A stretch of 64,000 bases of DNA from positions 2,001,001-2,065,000 of the forward strand of contig JAUIMM010000003.1 of assembly GCA_031769625.1 (NCBI GenBank). The letters run 5' to 3'. Position 1 is the first letter of the stretch; every line of letters starts with the position of its first letter. Positions 10,640 to 24,106 of this stretch are shown one piece after another. The position numbers and the translations under genes are program-made. This DNA is from Taudactylus pleione (Eukaryota; Chordata; Amphibia; Anura; Myobatrachidae). The notes below the pieces were generated by a model. The model had not been told where the DNA came from. It worked only from the letters and a program-made list of their open reading frames with translations, and did not search any database.

Positions 10640-10905
10640 TGAAGAATTGATAGTTGATAATTGATACAGTCACTGACTGAAGGAGGACTTGATAGTTGAT
10701 AATTGGTGCAGCCACTGGCTGAAGTAAGCAGAGTTGATACTTGATAATTGGTGCAGCCACTGGCTGAAGTAAGAATTGATAGTTGGTAGTTGGCACAGCC
10801 ACTGGCTGAAGTAAGAATAGTTGATACTTGATAATTGGTGCAGCAACTGGCTGAAGTAAGAATTGATAGTTAATTGTTGATGCAGCCTCCGGGCTGAGTA
10901 ATACT
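10640..10905. repeat. Minisatellite, GCAGCCACTGGCTGAAGTAAG units
   Basis: At least five imperfect units centred on a GTGCAGCCACTGGCTGAAG core with spacers such as AATTGATAGTT. The minus-strand frame it leaves open (YFSQWLHQLS repeats) is a by-product of the periodicity. Confidence 0.85.
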
Positions 10906-11990
10906 TGTTGAAGCGGGATAATTGGCTGAGACAGGATCGGTTTAAAATTAAATCTGCGCAACGCCATTTTGCGAATGGCAATGAGATGCTATTTTGTGAC
11001 TGGACGCCCAGCGCCATTTTAGTGAATCTCGCCCATTTTACGTACGTACGGCGATGCTATTATTTAGCGTTGTGTGAGTCCCACACAATAGAAAGAAGTT
11101 AAAAGTCCTTTTCTTATAGATACAGACGGTCACTAAAACATATACAATGATTAACCCTACAAAACACGTACCATGGTGTACTCCACAAACACGTAGTCAC
11201 ACAGCGCTAACCAGTGTCTTTTCTTAATTCCCCAATACTTGCACACTTACATAAAAGGTTCCCTAGCATTAAAGTGTAATATTCAAGGTTTATTCAGTAA
11301 TTATTAATGTTGTGAAATAAAAGTTATTTGATATCTAAGGTTTAGTACATGGAAAGCAGACCGTGTTTGGTGTTGTACTGATCCACTGATTCCTGTATCA
11401 TCGGTGAGAAGATCGCAACATGCGTCTGCGAACTATGGACTATAGAGAGTTAAAACATTAAAATGTACTCTGTAATGTTATCAGCTTAGATTAGCATGCA
11501 GCAGGAAAAAGGACACAAAGGGCTGTTGGAGGCTGTTTGTGTCCATTCGAATTGACCTATGAACTATACTGTAACAGAAGAACCAGGAAGAAGAGCCAAT
11601 GGAATCATGCCAAACTGTTCTATTGTATTGCCTATCCCTGTAAGAGTATATATGTGGGCTCTCTAAACTTGGATGCCAGTCTTCTTGCTGTGCTGTTGAC
11701 GGAGGTTTCTAAACTGATGCCGGTATCTGGGTCCTGAGCGCGTGCGTATGTAACGACTGTGCCTTGGGTCTGTATGAATTATTTGCGCTAATTGTCTTTA
11801 GATCACAGCGTGTAACCATCTGTTTTTTATATTGAATAATAACTTTTTGTGCTTTGGAACGACACTCAAAGTCTGAAAGCATTTATTTCTTGTGCGACTC
11901 ATTACGCTAAATAGCGACAAATATTAGAAGGTATAGGCAGGATTTAAGAAGGTATAGACAGGCAGGAATCGATATACTGGAATACAGAGC
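10906..11990 (+). mobile_element. LTR-like dispersed repeat, copy 1
   Basis: Homologous in order to copy 2 (11998-12790 plus 14680-15165) and to the inverted copy 3 (21310-22960). Shared landmarks are GGCTGAGACAG near the left end, GCGCCATTTT, CACTAAAACATA, GTGAAATAAAA (a possible polyadenylation signal), ATCGGTGAGAAGATCGCAAC, and GTCTTTAGATCACAGC near the right end. The layout suggests a solo LTR of an endogenous retroelement, but no internal genes or TG...CA boundaries were established. Confidence 0.6.
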
Positions 11991-11997
11991 TATGATT

Positions 11998-12790
11998 ATG
12001 TCAAAGCTGGTTTAGTGGCTGAGACAGAATCAGTGTAAAATTAGCTTGGAGCGACGCCATCTTGCGAATGGCAACCAGACTCCATCTTAAAAATTAGAAT
12101 CTGCACAGCGCCATTTTTGAGATACTCACACTTAAGTACATACAGCAATGCTATTATTAGCATCATGCGATCGCATATTTCACCATACCCCATACATACA
12201 TTAAATATGCACATTAACGAATACATAATACCCCGCGTACGAACGCTGTTTATTAGCTTCATGCGTACACATCTTCCCCAAGTTAAAAGTCCTCACTACA
12301 TAAATACAGACAGTCACTAAAACATACAAAGGGATCAACCCTGCAAAACACGTACAATGGTGAACTTTAACTAGCGCCCTTTCCCAAACCCCTAATACTT
12401 ACACACTGCACACTTACATAAAAGGTTCCATAGCTCCAAAGTGTAATATTCAAGATTTATTCATTTATTACTAATGTTGTGAAATAAAAACTACTTGGTA
12501 TCTAAGGTTTAGTACATGATAAGCAGATCATGTTTGGTGTTGTACTGACCTACTCTGTCTCAACAGCTTTCCGGTATCATCGGTGAGAAGATCGCAACAT
12601 GCGTCTGCAAGTTATGGATTATGAATATATTAGGTGATAGAAATGTACTATGTATGTTAGTATTTCCCTTTAGATTAGTATATCAAGAGCGGGAAAACCA
12701 AGCAGCAACAGAAGACCAAGGAACGTTAAATACTACTCCAATGAGATTGTGTTTGCCTATTTGCATTTTGTACAGAGGGTATCACCATAT
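11998..12790 (+). mobile_element. LTR-like dispersed repeat, copy 2, left part
   Basis: It follows copy 1 head to tail, starting around TGGCTGAGACAGAATCAG and continuing through GGTATCATCGGTGAGAAG and CAACAGAAGACCAAGG. It stops matching copy 1 near 12790. The homologous right part reappears at 14680, so about 1.9 kb including the GT microsatellite interrupts it. Confidence 0.6.
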
Positions 12791-12845
12791 AATATAGAAT
12801 ATATTAAGACCAATATATATTAAAAACAAATCCTTATACAACTAG

Positions 12846-14390
<1,545 letters not shown>

Positions 14391-14405
14391 GGGCATGTGT
14401 CATTC

Positions 14406-14653
14406 TCAACCCCCCACACACACACACCCACACACACCCTCATCAGCCATCTTGAACATGTGCTCTCAGCAGACCTCTCTCTCTCTTTATCTCTCTCTCT
14501 CTCTTTTTGTATGGTTGTATTATCTATCTCTCTCTCTCTTTATCTCTCTCTCTCTTTTTGTATGGTTGTATTATCTCTCTCTCTCTCTTTATCTTTCTCT
14601 CTCTCTCTTTTTGTATGGTTGTATTATCTCTCTCTCTCTCTCTCTCTCTCTCG
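14406..14653. repeat. CA microsatellite and CT-rich minisatellite
   Basis: A CA-rich stretch (14406-14443) is followed by (CT)n blocks at 14475-14653. The CT blocks are interrupted four times by the same TTTTTGTATGGTTGTATTAT-type spacer, so the larger unit is about 60 bp. Open frames rich in Ser-Leu here are artefacts. Confidence 0.95.
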
Positions 14654-14679
14654 TTTGAAGTTTAATCACAGTTTTAAGC

Positions 14680-15165
14680 ATATGTAATAACTGTACCTTG
14701 GGTCTGTATAATTTCTTTGCGCTAAATTGTCTTTAGATCACAGCATGTAACCTACTGTTTTTATGTTAAATAATATCCTTTGTGCGTTGGAAACACATTT
14801 CAAGGTCTGAAGGCTTTTATTTTATTGTATGACTGCGTACGCAAATATAATCAATTCTAGAAGGTTTAGGCAGGATTTAGAAGGTATAAGCAGGAGTGTA
14901 TAAAGGTTTAGAAGGTATAGGAAGGATTGCACAAAGTTTAAATCTAGTATCGTTAATTAGGAACCAGTCCTGCAACAGCCTTAAAGGCTGGAACTCTTGG
15001 CAAGTTGTGGCCGTTACAGCCTTGAGGGCTGGTGAGGAGTGACGACAGGTGGCCTTGAGCCTTGAGGGCTGAGAACTTTTGATGGGATGTGGCCTTTGGA
15101 TGTAGCAACCTTGAGGGCTGAGTACCCTTGGCTGAATGTCACTGTTGTGTGACTTGTGCTGCCGG
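14680..15165 (+). mobile_element. LTR-like dispersed repeat, copy 2, right part
   Basis: 14686-14925 aligns with 11745-11960 (GTGCCTTGGGTCTGTAT / GTACCTTGGGTCTGTAT, GTCTTTAGATCACAGC, TTAGGCAGGATTTAG). From 14960 it continues with four imperfect AGCCTTGAGGGCTGA units, a small tandem array. Confidence 0.6.
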
Positions 15166-15216
15166 GTTGACACAAGCAGCAGTTAGTTCAGAATTTTCTT
15201 TAAAAAAAATTAAAGG

Positions 15217-15320
15217 GGCATGCAGGAGATGCTGTCTGTTGCCATTACAATTTCTGGACATTCATTAACCATAACATTAAAATGTCAAGCAGCAATGCCC
15301 CAAACAACGCATAATGAAAA
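15217..15320 (+). pseudogene. Short hAT transposase fragment (forward)
   Basis: GGGGCATGCAGGAGATG and ATTTCTGGACATTCA match, in opposite orientation, the piece of the minus-strand hAT pseudogene near 16730-16770. It is probably a second, short and inverted copy. Confidence 0.45.
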
Positions 15321-15550
15321 GGAAAAAGGTGCAAGATGGAATTGTCCTTGGCGCTCCCACCCACCCTTATGTTGTATGTATGAAATAGCACATTCACATT
15401 TTAACTAACCAATCACTTCAGCGACAGGGACTGCCACTTTTGGCTGAAATTATTATTTTATTTGGACCCCCACAAAACAAGCTGCCAATGCGCAGTGGAC
15501 ATTGGTGGCAATGATCCCATACACAAACTGGCTTTCCAACATAGGTAAGA

Positions 15551-16915
15551 TCAGATGTTGGCATCATCATCATCATCATCATCCCCATCAGTGTGTACAT
15601 CTTCTCTATCACACAATATTAATTCGTCCCTGCTGGAATCCACCTTTACAGATGCTTCTGTAGTTTTTTTACTTAATTGCTGGTAAAGGTCTTCCTTGTT
15701 GAATTTGTAATTCATTTTGATGAACATCATCTTTTCCACATTCTGGGGAAGTAATCTCCTACGTCGATCACTGACAAGATTCCCGGCTGCGCTGAAAACA
15801 TTTTCAGAGTACACACTGGAGGGTGGGCAACTTAAGTACAGCAAAGCCAGTTTGTGTAAGGGGCTACAAATTGCCTCTTTTTCCTGCCAGTAGTGAAACG
15901 GACTGCCTGACATGCCTAGTATTTGGATGCTATCCCTAAAATAATCATCCACCATTCTCTGAATGGTGATCATATCAGACACAATCACGGTAGACATGTC
16001 ACTCATTGTAGGCAGTTCTTTCAGACTCAACCAGATGTCATTAGTTCTTGCTGATTGATCTGCATCACCACCCGCAGTGGGTCTCTTGTCGTTTTTTCCT
16101 GGCAGCTGCAGAAACTGAAGGAGGAGATGATGCCGTGTCAGTTGCTGCTTGACCTGACAATTTTTTCACCAACAGCTCTTTGCATCTTTTCAGATATATG
16201 TTTGTCGGAAAGAAAGACAAAACAGAAACCTAGGATCAAGTTTGGTCATCAAAATATAGTGATCTGATTTCAAGAGATTGACGACCCTTGGATCCTGGTG
16301 AAGCGGATGAAGGGCTTGATCTACCAGTCCAACATACCTAGCGGAATCACTCCGTTTCAGTTCCTTCTTCAGGTTTTCCAGCTGCTTTTGCAAAAGTCTG
16401 ATTAGGGGAATGACCTGACTCAAGCTGGCAGTGTCTGAACTAACTTCACATGTGGCAAGTTTAAAGGGTTTGAGAACCTTGCACAACATGGAAATTATTC
16501 TCCACTGCACTTGGCTAAGGTGCATTCCCATTCCTCTCCCTATGTCATAGGCCGTAGTGTAGCCTTGGATGGCCATTTGCTGCTCCTCCATCTGCTGAAG
16601 CATATAGAGGGTAAAATTCCACCTAGTTACTACCTCTTGCTTCAGCTGATAGCAGGGCAAATTCAACAGTTCTTGCTGGTTCTGCAATCTTTGACACGCA
16701 GTTGCTGAATGTCAAAAATGTCCAGAAATCTTATGGGCCACTGAGAACATCTCCTGCACGCCCCTGTCATTTAAAAAAAAAAGTAGCACCACTAAATTAA
16801 TTGTGTGAGCAAAGCATGGGATGTGTTAGAATTCGCCCAGATGTAATGCTCACACAATATTGCTGGCATTGTCAGATATCACAAATCCCGAGGAGAGTCC
16901 AAGTGGGGTAAGCTA
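15551..16915 (-). pseudogene. hAT-superfamily (ZBED-like) transposase, broken
   Basis: Read on the minus strand, from about 16915 a catalytic-core segment has SDNASNIV (the conserved D of the second hAT motif), then HIPCFAHTINLVV (CxxH), KISGHF and QQELL. The 16190-16687 frame continues with TRWNFTLYMLQQM. The 15551-16030 frame holds the C-terminal dimerisation domain: LALLYLSCPPSSVYSENVFS, AGNLVSDRRRRL and VEKMMFIKMN. In active elements this protein cuts and joins DNA. Several stops and a frameshift near 16030-16190 separate the parts, and no N-terminal BED finger was seen. The acidic tail (DDDDDDD) comes from an ATC run at about 15565-15582. No host-gene use is suggested. Confidence 0.9.
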
Positions 16916-16959
16916 TTTTATAATGATTTCCATGAGTTTTTCTAATGGGTTCTCAGCGG

Positions 16960-17509
16960 TATTTATTTTATTTATTTATTAACAGTTTCTTATATAGCGC
17001 AGCATATTCCATTGTGCTTTACAATTGGAAACAGTTATAGAACAAAGCTGGGTAATAATAATAACAAGGCCCTGATGGCAATCTATAGGGAAATAGTTAT
17101 TGATACACAAGGATAGGTGCTATATATTGCAATTTGGTCCAGCCAGAATGCAGAGTTTCTTGGTGGGCTGCATGATCCAGTCACACAGGAATGTCGGCCA
17201 AATGTCAGGAGGATGTGAGAGAAAGACAATGTGTGAGGTTATGTGTGGACTGTGAAAGGGGGATGTAATTAGATATGGAAGCTATGAAGGTTATGTGGGC
17301 GGTTCTGGAATCTGATAAGCTTGTCTGAAGAGGTGAATTTTCAGGGAACGCTTGAAGGATTGGAGACTAGAGGAAAGTGTTATTGTGCATGGTAAGGCAT
17401 TCCATAGAGTGGATGCAGCCCAAAGAAAGTCCTGCAACCATGAATGGGAGCAAGTAATGCATGGGGATGAAAGACGCAGATCTTTTTGAATTGATGCTAG
17501 GATCTGCAA
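16960..17509 (-). mobile_element. CR1/L2-type LINE 3' end
   Basis: Minus-strand frame STLWNALPCTITLSSSLQSF then KRSLKIHLFRQAY is the usual last segment of CR1/L2-clade reverse transcriptase proteins. It is followed by a 3' untranslated region with TATATAGCGCAGCATATTCC and a short TTTATTTATT-rich end. It is about 85-90% similar by eye to 49308-49830. The upstream part is missing and replaced by L1 sequence. Confidence 0.8.
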
Positions 17510-18766
17510 TGGTTGCATCTGCAAGGTTATATATAATTGGTCATAGTATGTCCGAAAGATGCCATTTATGGTAGCTGAGTTATATTGAGGGACACCATTC
17601 CTATCTTGTATGGCCTGTATGGCTGTTCTAGCCTTCCGGGATTTTAATCTATTGGCCAATAGCGTGTCTGCTTTATTACTTTTTTCATAAAACCGTTGAT
17701 TGAGCCAGCGGAGGGATTTTTTGGTTTTTTCAGATAAAATGGCATTAAGGTCATTTCTGGCAGATGTAAGTTTTTTATAAATAAGGGGGGATGGATTATG
17801 TTTATGGGAGGTTTCTAAATGTTTGACTTTGTCAGTCAGAAGAGCCAGTTTTATTTTACGCTCCTTATTCCTAAAAGAGGGGTAGCTAACAATGTGTCCG
17901 CAGATTACGGATTTGTGGGCCTCACAAACCAAGGATGAGCAGGGAGATTCCGCTGAATTAGTATTGAAATAGTCAGCTAATGCGGATCTGATCTTAGTCT
18001 GAAATTGTGGGATCTTCTGGAGGGTTTCATTTAATCGCCAAGATGGCCTAGATGCACGCATATCAAGAAGATTGCAAGAGGTTGTGAGGATAGAATGGTC
18101 CGACCATGAATTAGGTGTAATAGTCGAGTCTAGGAGATGTTTGGAAGCTTGAGTACGACAGAGAAACAAATCGATCCTAGAATATGTATGATGGGTGTGA
18201 GGAGAAAAAGGTATAGTGTCGAGAAGATGGATTGAGTGCACGCCAGGCGTCAAAGAGTCCCGAATATGTTTATTAAGGGATTTAGCGAGCTGATTTATAT
18301 GGGTACTATTTGAAGAATATGACTTATCTAGGTCTGGATTAAGAACAGCATTGAAGTCTCCACCCACTTTGAGATATCCCACCCTCCCTTTATTTAATAC
18401 CGAAAAAAAGGAGTTGAAAAACAAAATCTGACCTGTGTTGGGAGCATAAACATTAGCTATTGTCACCTCTAAGTGCCCCAGTTTTCCAGTTAGAATAACG
18501 ATTCTACCATCCGAGTCTGTAAAAACAGTGTTGAGTGAAAGGAAGTTTATTATAATTTATCAATTAGAATTGCTACTCCATTATGTTGGGCTTGAAGAAT
18601 ATAACACAGTGAAGAAGTTTTTAGATCGAAGAGATGGGTGGTGGGGAGTGCGGAAATGGGTTTCTTGTAGGAGTACTGTTCTGGCTTTAAGGCCACAAAC
18701 AGTGCGGAAGAGTAATTAATGTTTTTGAGGGGTATTAAGACCCTTAACATTCATGGAAGCAACAGT
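17510..18766 (-). pseudogene. L1 ORF2 endonuclease domain, truncated
   Basis: The minus-strand start near 18766 gives MPFTVASMNVKGLN, then LLQETHF. After a frameshift near 18550 the main frame reads NVYAPNTGQ, GGDFNAVL, YSRIDLFL and WSDHSIL. These are the apurinic/apyrimidinic-type endonuclease motifs (E in QETH, GDFN, SRID, SDHS) that nick target DNA for L1 insertion. The following linker includes LSEKTKKSLRWLNQ. Before the reverse transcriptase the sequence switches, in frame, to the CR1/L2 tail, which gives a misleading 391-codon open frame (17291-18466). Non-functional. Confidence 0.9.
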
Positions 18767-19829
18767 GAAAGGCATCTTGAAAATTTCAATGGACCAAATT
18801 AAAAGGGAATGAAATAAAAAAAATAAAAAAAGTGAACGAAAAATACTAAAATCCTGACTCGTTCAGGAGGAGAGGAAAAAAAAAAAGGGGGGGAGAGACC
18901 AGAAAAAAGAAAAAGGAAAAATAAGAACTGAGTCTGAATGCAGAATCCACGAATCTAGCGTAGGTTAACACATACAGAAATTAGGACTATAGAGTCTAAA
19001 GAGGTAAACAAGACTTGGTCTGCTAAACCTCTAGCATAGGGGTTCCCAACCACGGTCCTCAAGGCACACTAACAGTCCAGGTTTTAAGGCTAGCCATAGC
19101 ATAGCTAGCACAGGTGACTTAATTAGTACCTCAGTTATTTTGATTTAACCATCTGTGCTTAAGCATGGATATCACTAAAACCAGGACTGTTAGTGTGCCT
19201 TGAGGACCGTGGTTGGGAAACACTGCTCTAGGACAATGGAAAATAATGTCTATAATTAAACAGGAAAATTGAAAAAAAAGAAAAATGCATAGCTAAGTTA
19301 TTGTGTATTAAGTAAGTCTGAGATAGAGCATAATAAAAAATCAGAAATAGGTAGAGCAAAATAGGTCTTAAACCCTCTGGGTGTGTACCAACATTTTAAA
19401 CATTGCAAGGCCTAGAATAGTAGAAAAATACACATATTAAGAGTAAAAAATAATGCTAGTGAAAATGGTGATATCAACATAAGACATAACACAAGAGTTG
19501 CAATTAGTAATATCGAATAAACCTAGTAAGTGAAACAAGAAATAAAGGTAAGCAAGTGGTGTATTAACTATAAATAAATAATAATTAGTATTCCTAGCCT
19601 ACATCCCACTTGTCTGATTATAAACAAAAAACAGTTCAATATATAAATTCCACAAGTGATGTCAACAATCAACATATATGGAAAAAATATGACAGATATA
19701 AAACTTCTTCAGTAGTACAGTGCTATCAATAAAACCTGCAAGGAAGGTATAATCAATAATAACAGGTGGTATTATATTTGAGCCAATAAAAGTAACAAGG
19801 CCCTTGTGGTAGGTATAAGGTCTCCTTCA
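18767..19829 (-). other. L1 inter-ORF region, decayed
   Basis: Lies between ORF1 and ORF2 of the minus-strand L1. It is A-rich with no coding signal and is interrupted by a hAT MITE. It is longer than a normal L1 spacer, so other insertions are likely. Confidence 0.5.
19037..19225. mobile_element. hAT MITE
   Basis: The inverted ends are TAGGGGTTCCCAACCACGG and CCGTGGTTGGGAAACACTG, with matching subterminal GTCCTCAAGGCACACTAACAG. The 8-bp target duplications CTCTAGCA (19029-19036) and CTCTAGGA (19226-19233) differ at one base. This is standard hAT structure. Confidence 0.9.
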
Positions 19830-20736
19830 ATAAAGACTGGAGAGATTCAAGAGTTATCTCTAGAGGAATGGGCAGGGGGACCTGATTCTTCTAAGTGTGT
19901 CAGGAGGTCCTTCCCCTCTGTAGGATCCCGTATAATAGTTTTGCTGTGAAGATCAACTATAAGCTTGAATGGAAACCCCCAACGGTAACATATTCCGCGG
20001 TCACGTAGGGCCTCTGTCAAATCCCGAAGTTCTCTGTCTTTAAATAATTGTCATGGGTGCTAGATCCAAATTGAAGCTTAGAGAATATGAGGCTTTCCAC
20101 AGGTCAGAGCTAGAACAGATTCTCTATCTTTAAAGCTAAGGAATCTCATGATGACATCTTTGGGAGGGTCACCCTCCCGACCTTTGGGTCGAAGAGCACG
20201 CTGTGCCCGTTTCAATGGTAGTTGATGAGAACCCAGGTCAGGGAGAAGAAAAGAAAACAATCTGTGTAAATAGGGTTCTAAAGTGTCTGGCATAATGGAT
20301 TCAGGAACATTGCGAATTCGAAGGTTATTTCTTCTCTCTCAGTTTTCAAGATCTTCATTTTTTGTGCAGAGATCAGAGAGTTCTTGAGCAATATGATCTA
20401 GATCTCTATGGGTCTCTGTCTGAGCTTTATGGAGAATGTCCTGATGGGATTTCAGTTTAGTTGTTCTAGAGGCTAGGGAGAGATATCGGACCTGATAGAT
20501 GTGACAGCCTTGTCGAGTTTAGTCTCCAGGGATTCCTTAAAGTCAGTAATTAGTGACCGCAGGGCTAGTATGTCTTCTTTAGTGGAAGGGGCAGGAGAGG
20601 AAGGGCTGTCCTCATCTGAGAATGGTAGTGATGGAGAGGGGGGATTTTGCGATTTAGACATTTTGTATTTTCTTGGGAAATGTTGAGTGATGTCACCACC
20701 CATCGGTTTTTTGGTTCTTGCGTTGGTTTTACTCAT
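19830..20736 (-). pseudogene. L1 ORF1 protein, broken
   Basis: The minus-strand start at 20736 opens an N-terminal part that is basic then Ser/Pro-rich, followed by a probable coiled-coil segment (EDILALRSLITDFKESLETK). A frameshift leads to the RNA-binding core and C-terminal domain: FSFLLPDLGSH, PKDVIMRFLSFKDRE and later YRWGFPFKLIVDL. ORF1p coats L1 RNA. Stops and frameshifts disable it. It lies upstream of the ORF2 remnant in the expected order. Confidence 0.82.
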
Positions 20737-21309
20737 GGTTGATAGAATGAATCACCAGTAGTACAAGATAAATAAGAAAATAGGATAAAGTAAAGGGGCC
20801 AGTTAATTGACTCCCAGAGGGTTAAAGGCCAGGTAACTAAGGAGCCATACAAACGGCGGTAAAGTATCAAATATGGACAGTTAAATTAGGCTTGGTCGTG
20901 GTATCGAAAGGACAGCTAATATTAGCTTATCAGTAAGCTATGTAATTATGGCTTCTGAAGGACAGAATAATCGCTAAAGCAAAATACTTTACCAGATAAA
21001 ACTATGTCAAGCAGCCACTAGATGGCCAAGAGCCTAGATAGTAAAAGTTGTTACTTCAACACTATAAACCACTTGATACAAAATACTTTAATAAGGGGAG
21101 TAAAATGCAGATATTGCTTGCTTAATAGTATGACAAAGCTTATCAGGTAGGAGTATTAGGTAATAGGGCTTAAGTGGAGTAGTAGGCAGTATGGGTGCTG
21201 GTACCATACACAGAGTGTGAGGCAGGCAATGGAAAATAATGCTGAATGAGGCAGAGACAATAGTGTCCCCAAATGCTCACCACTGCCAGCCAGGCAGAGT
21301 AGGAGAAAC
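20737..21309 (-). other. Probable L1 5' untranslated region
   Basis: It directly precedes ORF1 on the minus strand. No promoter motif or second repeat was recognised, and the 5' limit is not visible. Confidence 0.4.
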
Positions 21310-22960
21310 CTAAGGATACTGCCTTTGAACCTCTATATAACCCTGCCTATACCTTCTAATATCCTTCCTATAAACCTCTAAAGATGATGCTAATTTGAGT
21401 ATGCAGTCATCCAGTAAATAAAGACTCCAGACCTAGAACATGTGGTTCCAAAGCACAAAGTATTATTCAAGTAAAAGTACAGCAGTTACACGCTATGATC
21501 CTCATATAATCTTAGCGCAAAGAGATTATACAGACCCAAGTACAATTATACATATGCAGCGCTCTCTGGTCCAGATGTTAGGCATCAGCAAGAAACCCCT
21601 CGTCAATCAACATTCAGCACAAAGACTAGGAACCCAGGGTCAGAGCACATATTTATACCCCCCAGAAATAAACAACACAAAAGAGAAGTTTGTTGCTAAT
21701 ACCATTGGTCCTAAAGGAGAGGGCATATGTTACAAGGCATTTAACAGGTTGATTCAAATAGACACAACCCAGCCTCTAACAACTGGGGGTCTCTGGTTTC
21801 CTGCCTCATGCAACATCCTAACAGTTGTTCATATTATGTACATTTTGTTGCTTGAAGTCTCTGCGGTCCATAAGTTGAGAATGCATGATGCGATCTCCAC
21901 ACCGATGGTACCGGAATACTGTTGAGAGAGTACGCATCACTAGAATTCCAAACATGGCTTACTTATCACGTATAAAACCTTAGTTACAAAATAACCTTTA
22001 TTTCATAGCAATTATAGTAAATGTGCATACTTGAATCTTATACCTTAAAGCTTATTAAACCTTTTATGTGAATATGTAATGTGTAAGTATGCGGGGTGTG
22101 ATGTAAAGATGCTAGTTAACTTGGGACAGATGCGTGCGCATGAAGCTAATAAACAGCGTTTTCATACAGGATCTTATGCATTCGCTAATATGCAATTAGT
22201 TAGCGCAATTGTGCGTATTAATGTGTGTATGAGAAATGGTGCACTTAAATCTCACTTAAACTAAGTGAACACCTAGCAGTGTGGAATGCTGAGCATTATA
22301 GTTCCACATGCCCCCCCTCTCTCAGCAGCCCCCACCCTTCCCAAGCTCAACAGTACAGTCCTTTGTTCTTCCAGGTTCTTGTGTAAATACAAATTAGCAC
22401 AGCTACAAGACCCAAACCTCAGATAACACTCTTGGCTTTGAAGGTATTTTATTGCAGGAAGCCTGCTAATGTAAGGTGCTACAAATGACCCTCTTGCTGT
22501 ATTCGAGCAGGGCCACCTGGAGTGAGAGCAGACGTTATGTCCAGGAAGCTTGTCTACACAGGCTAGTTGTCACATTGCCATTTGCTCTGTTTAGCTAATG
22601 CAATCCAATTTTGACATACTGTACAGCCATTTCTGAAATATATCCTTTAGGGGAATTATAATAATATACACTTTATCTAGAGCACCCAAACTACGTAAAG
22701 TCATGAAATGGGCTTTTGATGAATCGCCGTAACTTATGGCGATGGTCACAGATACAATCGCATGATGCTAATAGTAATATCGCCACATGTACTAAAGTGT
22801 GAGTTTATCTAAAATGGCGCTTAGACGGCCATTTGCAAAATGGCGTCTTGCAATCTCATTTCCAAGATGGCGTCTTGCGGCCAGTCGCAAGATGGTGTCG
22901 CTGCGATTCAATTTTAAACTGATCTTGTCTCAGCCAATAATTCAGCTTCGACAAACCCAT
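21310..22960 (-). mobile_element. LTR-like dispersed repeat, copy 3 (inverted)
   Basis: On the minus strand it follows the same order as copies 1 and 2: GGCTGAGACAAGATCAG near 22930, GCGCCATTTT near 22810, GATCGCATCATGC near 21890, and TATAGGCAGGGTTATATAG near 21340. About 0.5 kb around 22270-22760 does not match the other copies and may be inserted. Confidence 0.55.
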
Positions 22961-23465
22961 CAGGCTTCCAGCAGGCTGCAGAGAGTGTATTCCAAGCAGA
23001 GGCCCCCGGGAGTGGAGCAGCCAACCGCACAGGTGCCCCTGGTAACAGGGAAGCCACTGGAGCAATGCCCGTGCGGGAACAACAGCCAGAGATCTCACCT
23101 CACCAGGAGAGATGGTCGTTGGGCAGCAGGAGCAGGTGTCTGGGTAACTCCGGTGGGGGAGAGCAGCGGCACAAGCACCCGTGGGGCAGGAGTGCATCCT
23201 GGGTCTCAGATGTCTCCCTCGGCTTGCGGGTCAAAATTGAGTCCCCGACTTGGATAGGTTGGGAAGGCTGCAATCCGCAGGGCTGTCTAGTACCCCCGAT
23301 TCCGTGGTGCAACCCCCAGATGTGAAGCAGGCAAGCTGGGGTAAGGAGACTGCATGGGTGGGCTGTAATAGAGGCAGAATTCGCTAAATAGGAGGTTTTA
23401 GCGGGAGCTCCTGCCAAGTATGTCTGCTTCCCTTGCTCGTCAAGCCACGCCCCTTGTGTGTTGTT
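22961..23465. other. Unassigned GC-rich sequence
   Basis: Long but domain-free open frames occur on both strands, as expected from high GC. No gene is recognised. Confidence 0.4.
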
Positions 23466-23479
23466 TTTTAAACTCACGA

Positions 23480-23640
23480 TGTATCATGCATGATCTCACA
23501 ATGCTTACGATCAGATACATTGTGAGATCGAGTGTCAAATTGGCAAGTTTTTTGACCAAATCGTGACCACTACTGCCGGGGAGCTCCCGGGGAGAGTTCA
23601 GGGGAAATCGTACACATCGTGTGATCGTGAGCACATCACT
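23480..23640. repeat. MITE-like repeat related to 62851-63250
   Basis: GATCTCACAATGCTTACGATC is followed by an inverted echo (GATACATTGTGAGATC). The GGGGAGCTCCCGGGG...GGGGAAATCGTAC part resembles CAGGGAGCTCCGGGGAATCGTATG in the element at 62851-63250. Confidence 0.5.
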
Positions 23641-23789
23641 ATGTCTGTGGGCACCTTAACTCCCCAATTGCCACGTAACACTTGTTTGCTGATGCCCGGC
23701 TGCTTGTGTTATGCAGCTATGTTTATAAACCATGTCTTTGGTCTGCATTGTATTGTACTGCTAATAACTGTTTTTCTTGTGTGTTCATT

Positions 23790-23860
23790 TATGTACTGTG
23801 TAAGGCGCTACAGAACATTTGTGGCACCATATAAATAAAGGATAATAATAATTTTCATGT
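23790..23860 (+). repeat. Retroposon 3' tail
   Basis: GTAAGGCGCTACAGAACATT, then GTGGCACCATATAAATAAAG and an AATAATAAT end is the common LINE/SINE 3' signature of amphibian and fish retroposons. The upstream body was not identified. Confidence 0.5.
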
Positions 23861-24106
23861 TTTCTTTTTAGTTGTAAAATGGAATGTAGCCATATCTGTA
23901 GCATTTGTAGGTGGAACGCAAATGTAATTTGAGAAAGGTTACGCCAAGTGTGAGTCCCGGCTTACAAAGGTTAAGTAAATAGATTATGCATAATAGCAGT
24001 CACAATCTCTCTATTCTGCATCTTGCAGGTGTCCTCTCTTTCTAACTGACTGTTGTTCATACACATAAACTTGGACTTTCAATGCAGGCATCGTGACGCT
24101 ATGTGG

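Noticed and set aside
17291..18466. Longest open frame in the window (391 codons) as a gene
   Set aside because: It is L1 endonuclease sequence running by chance into a CR1/L2 tail; both parts are repeats and the L1 is otherwise broken.
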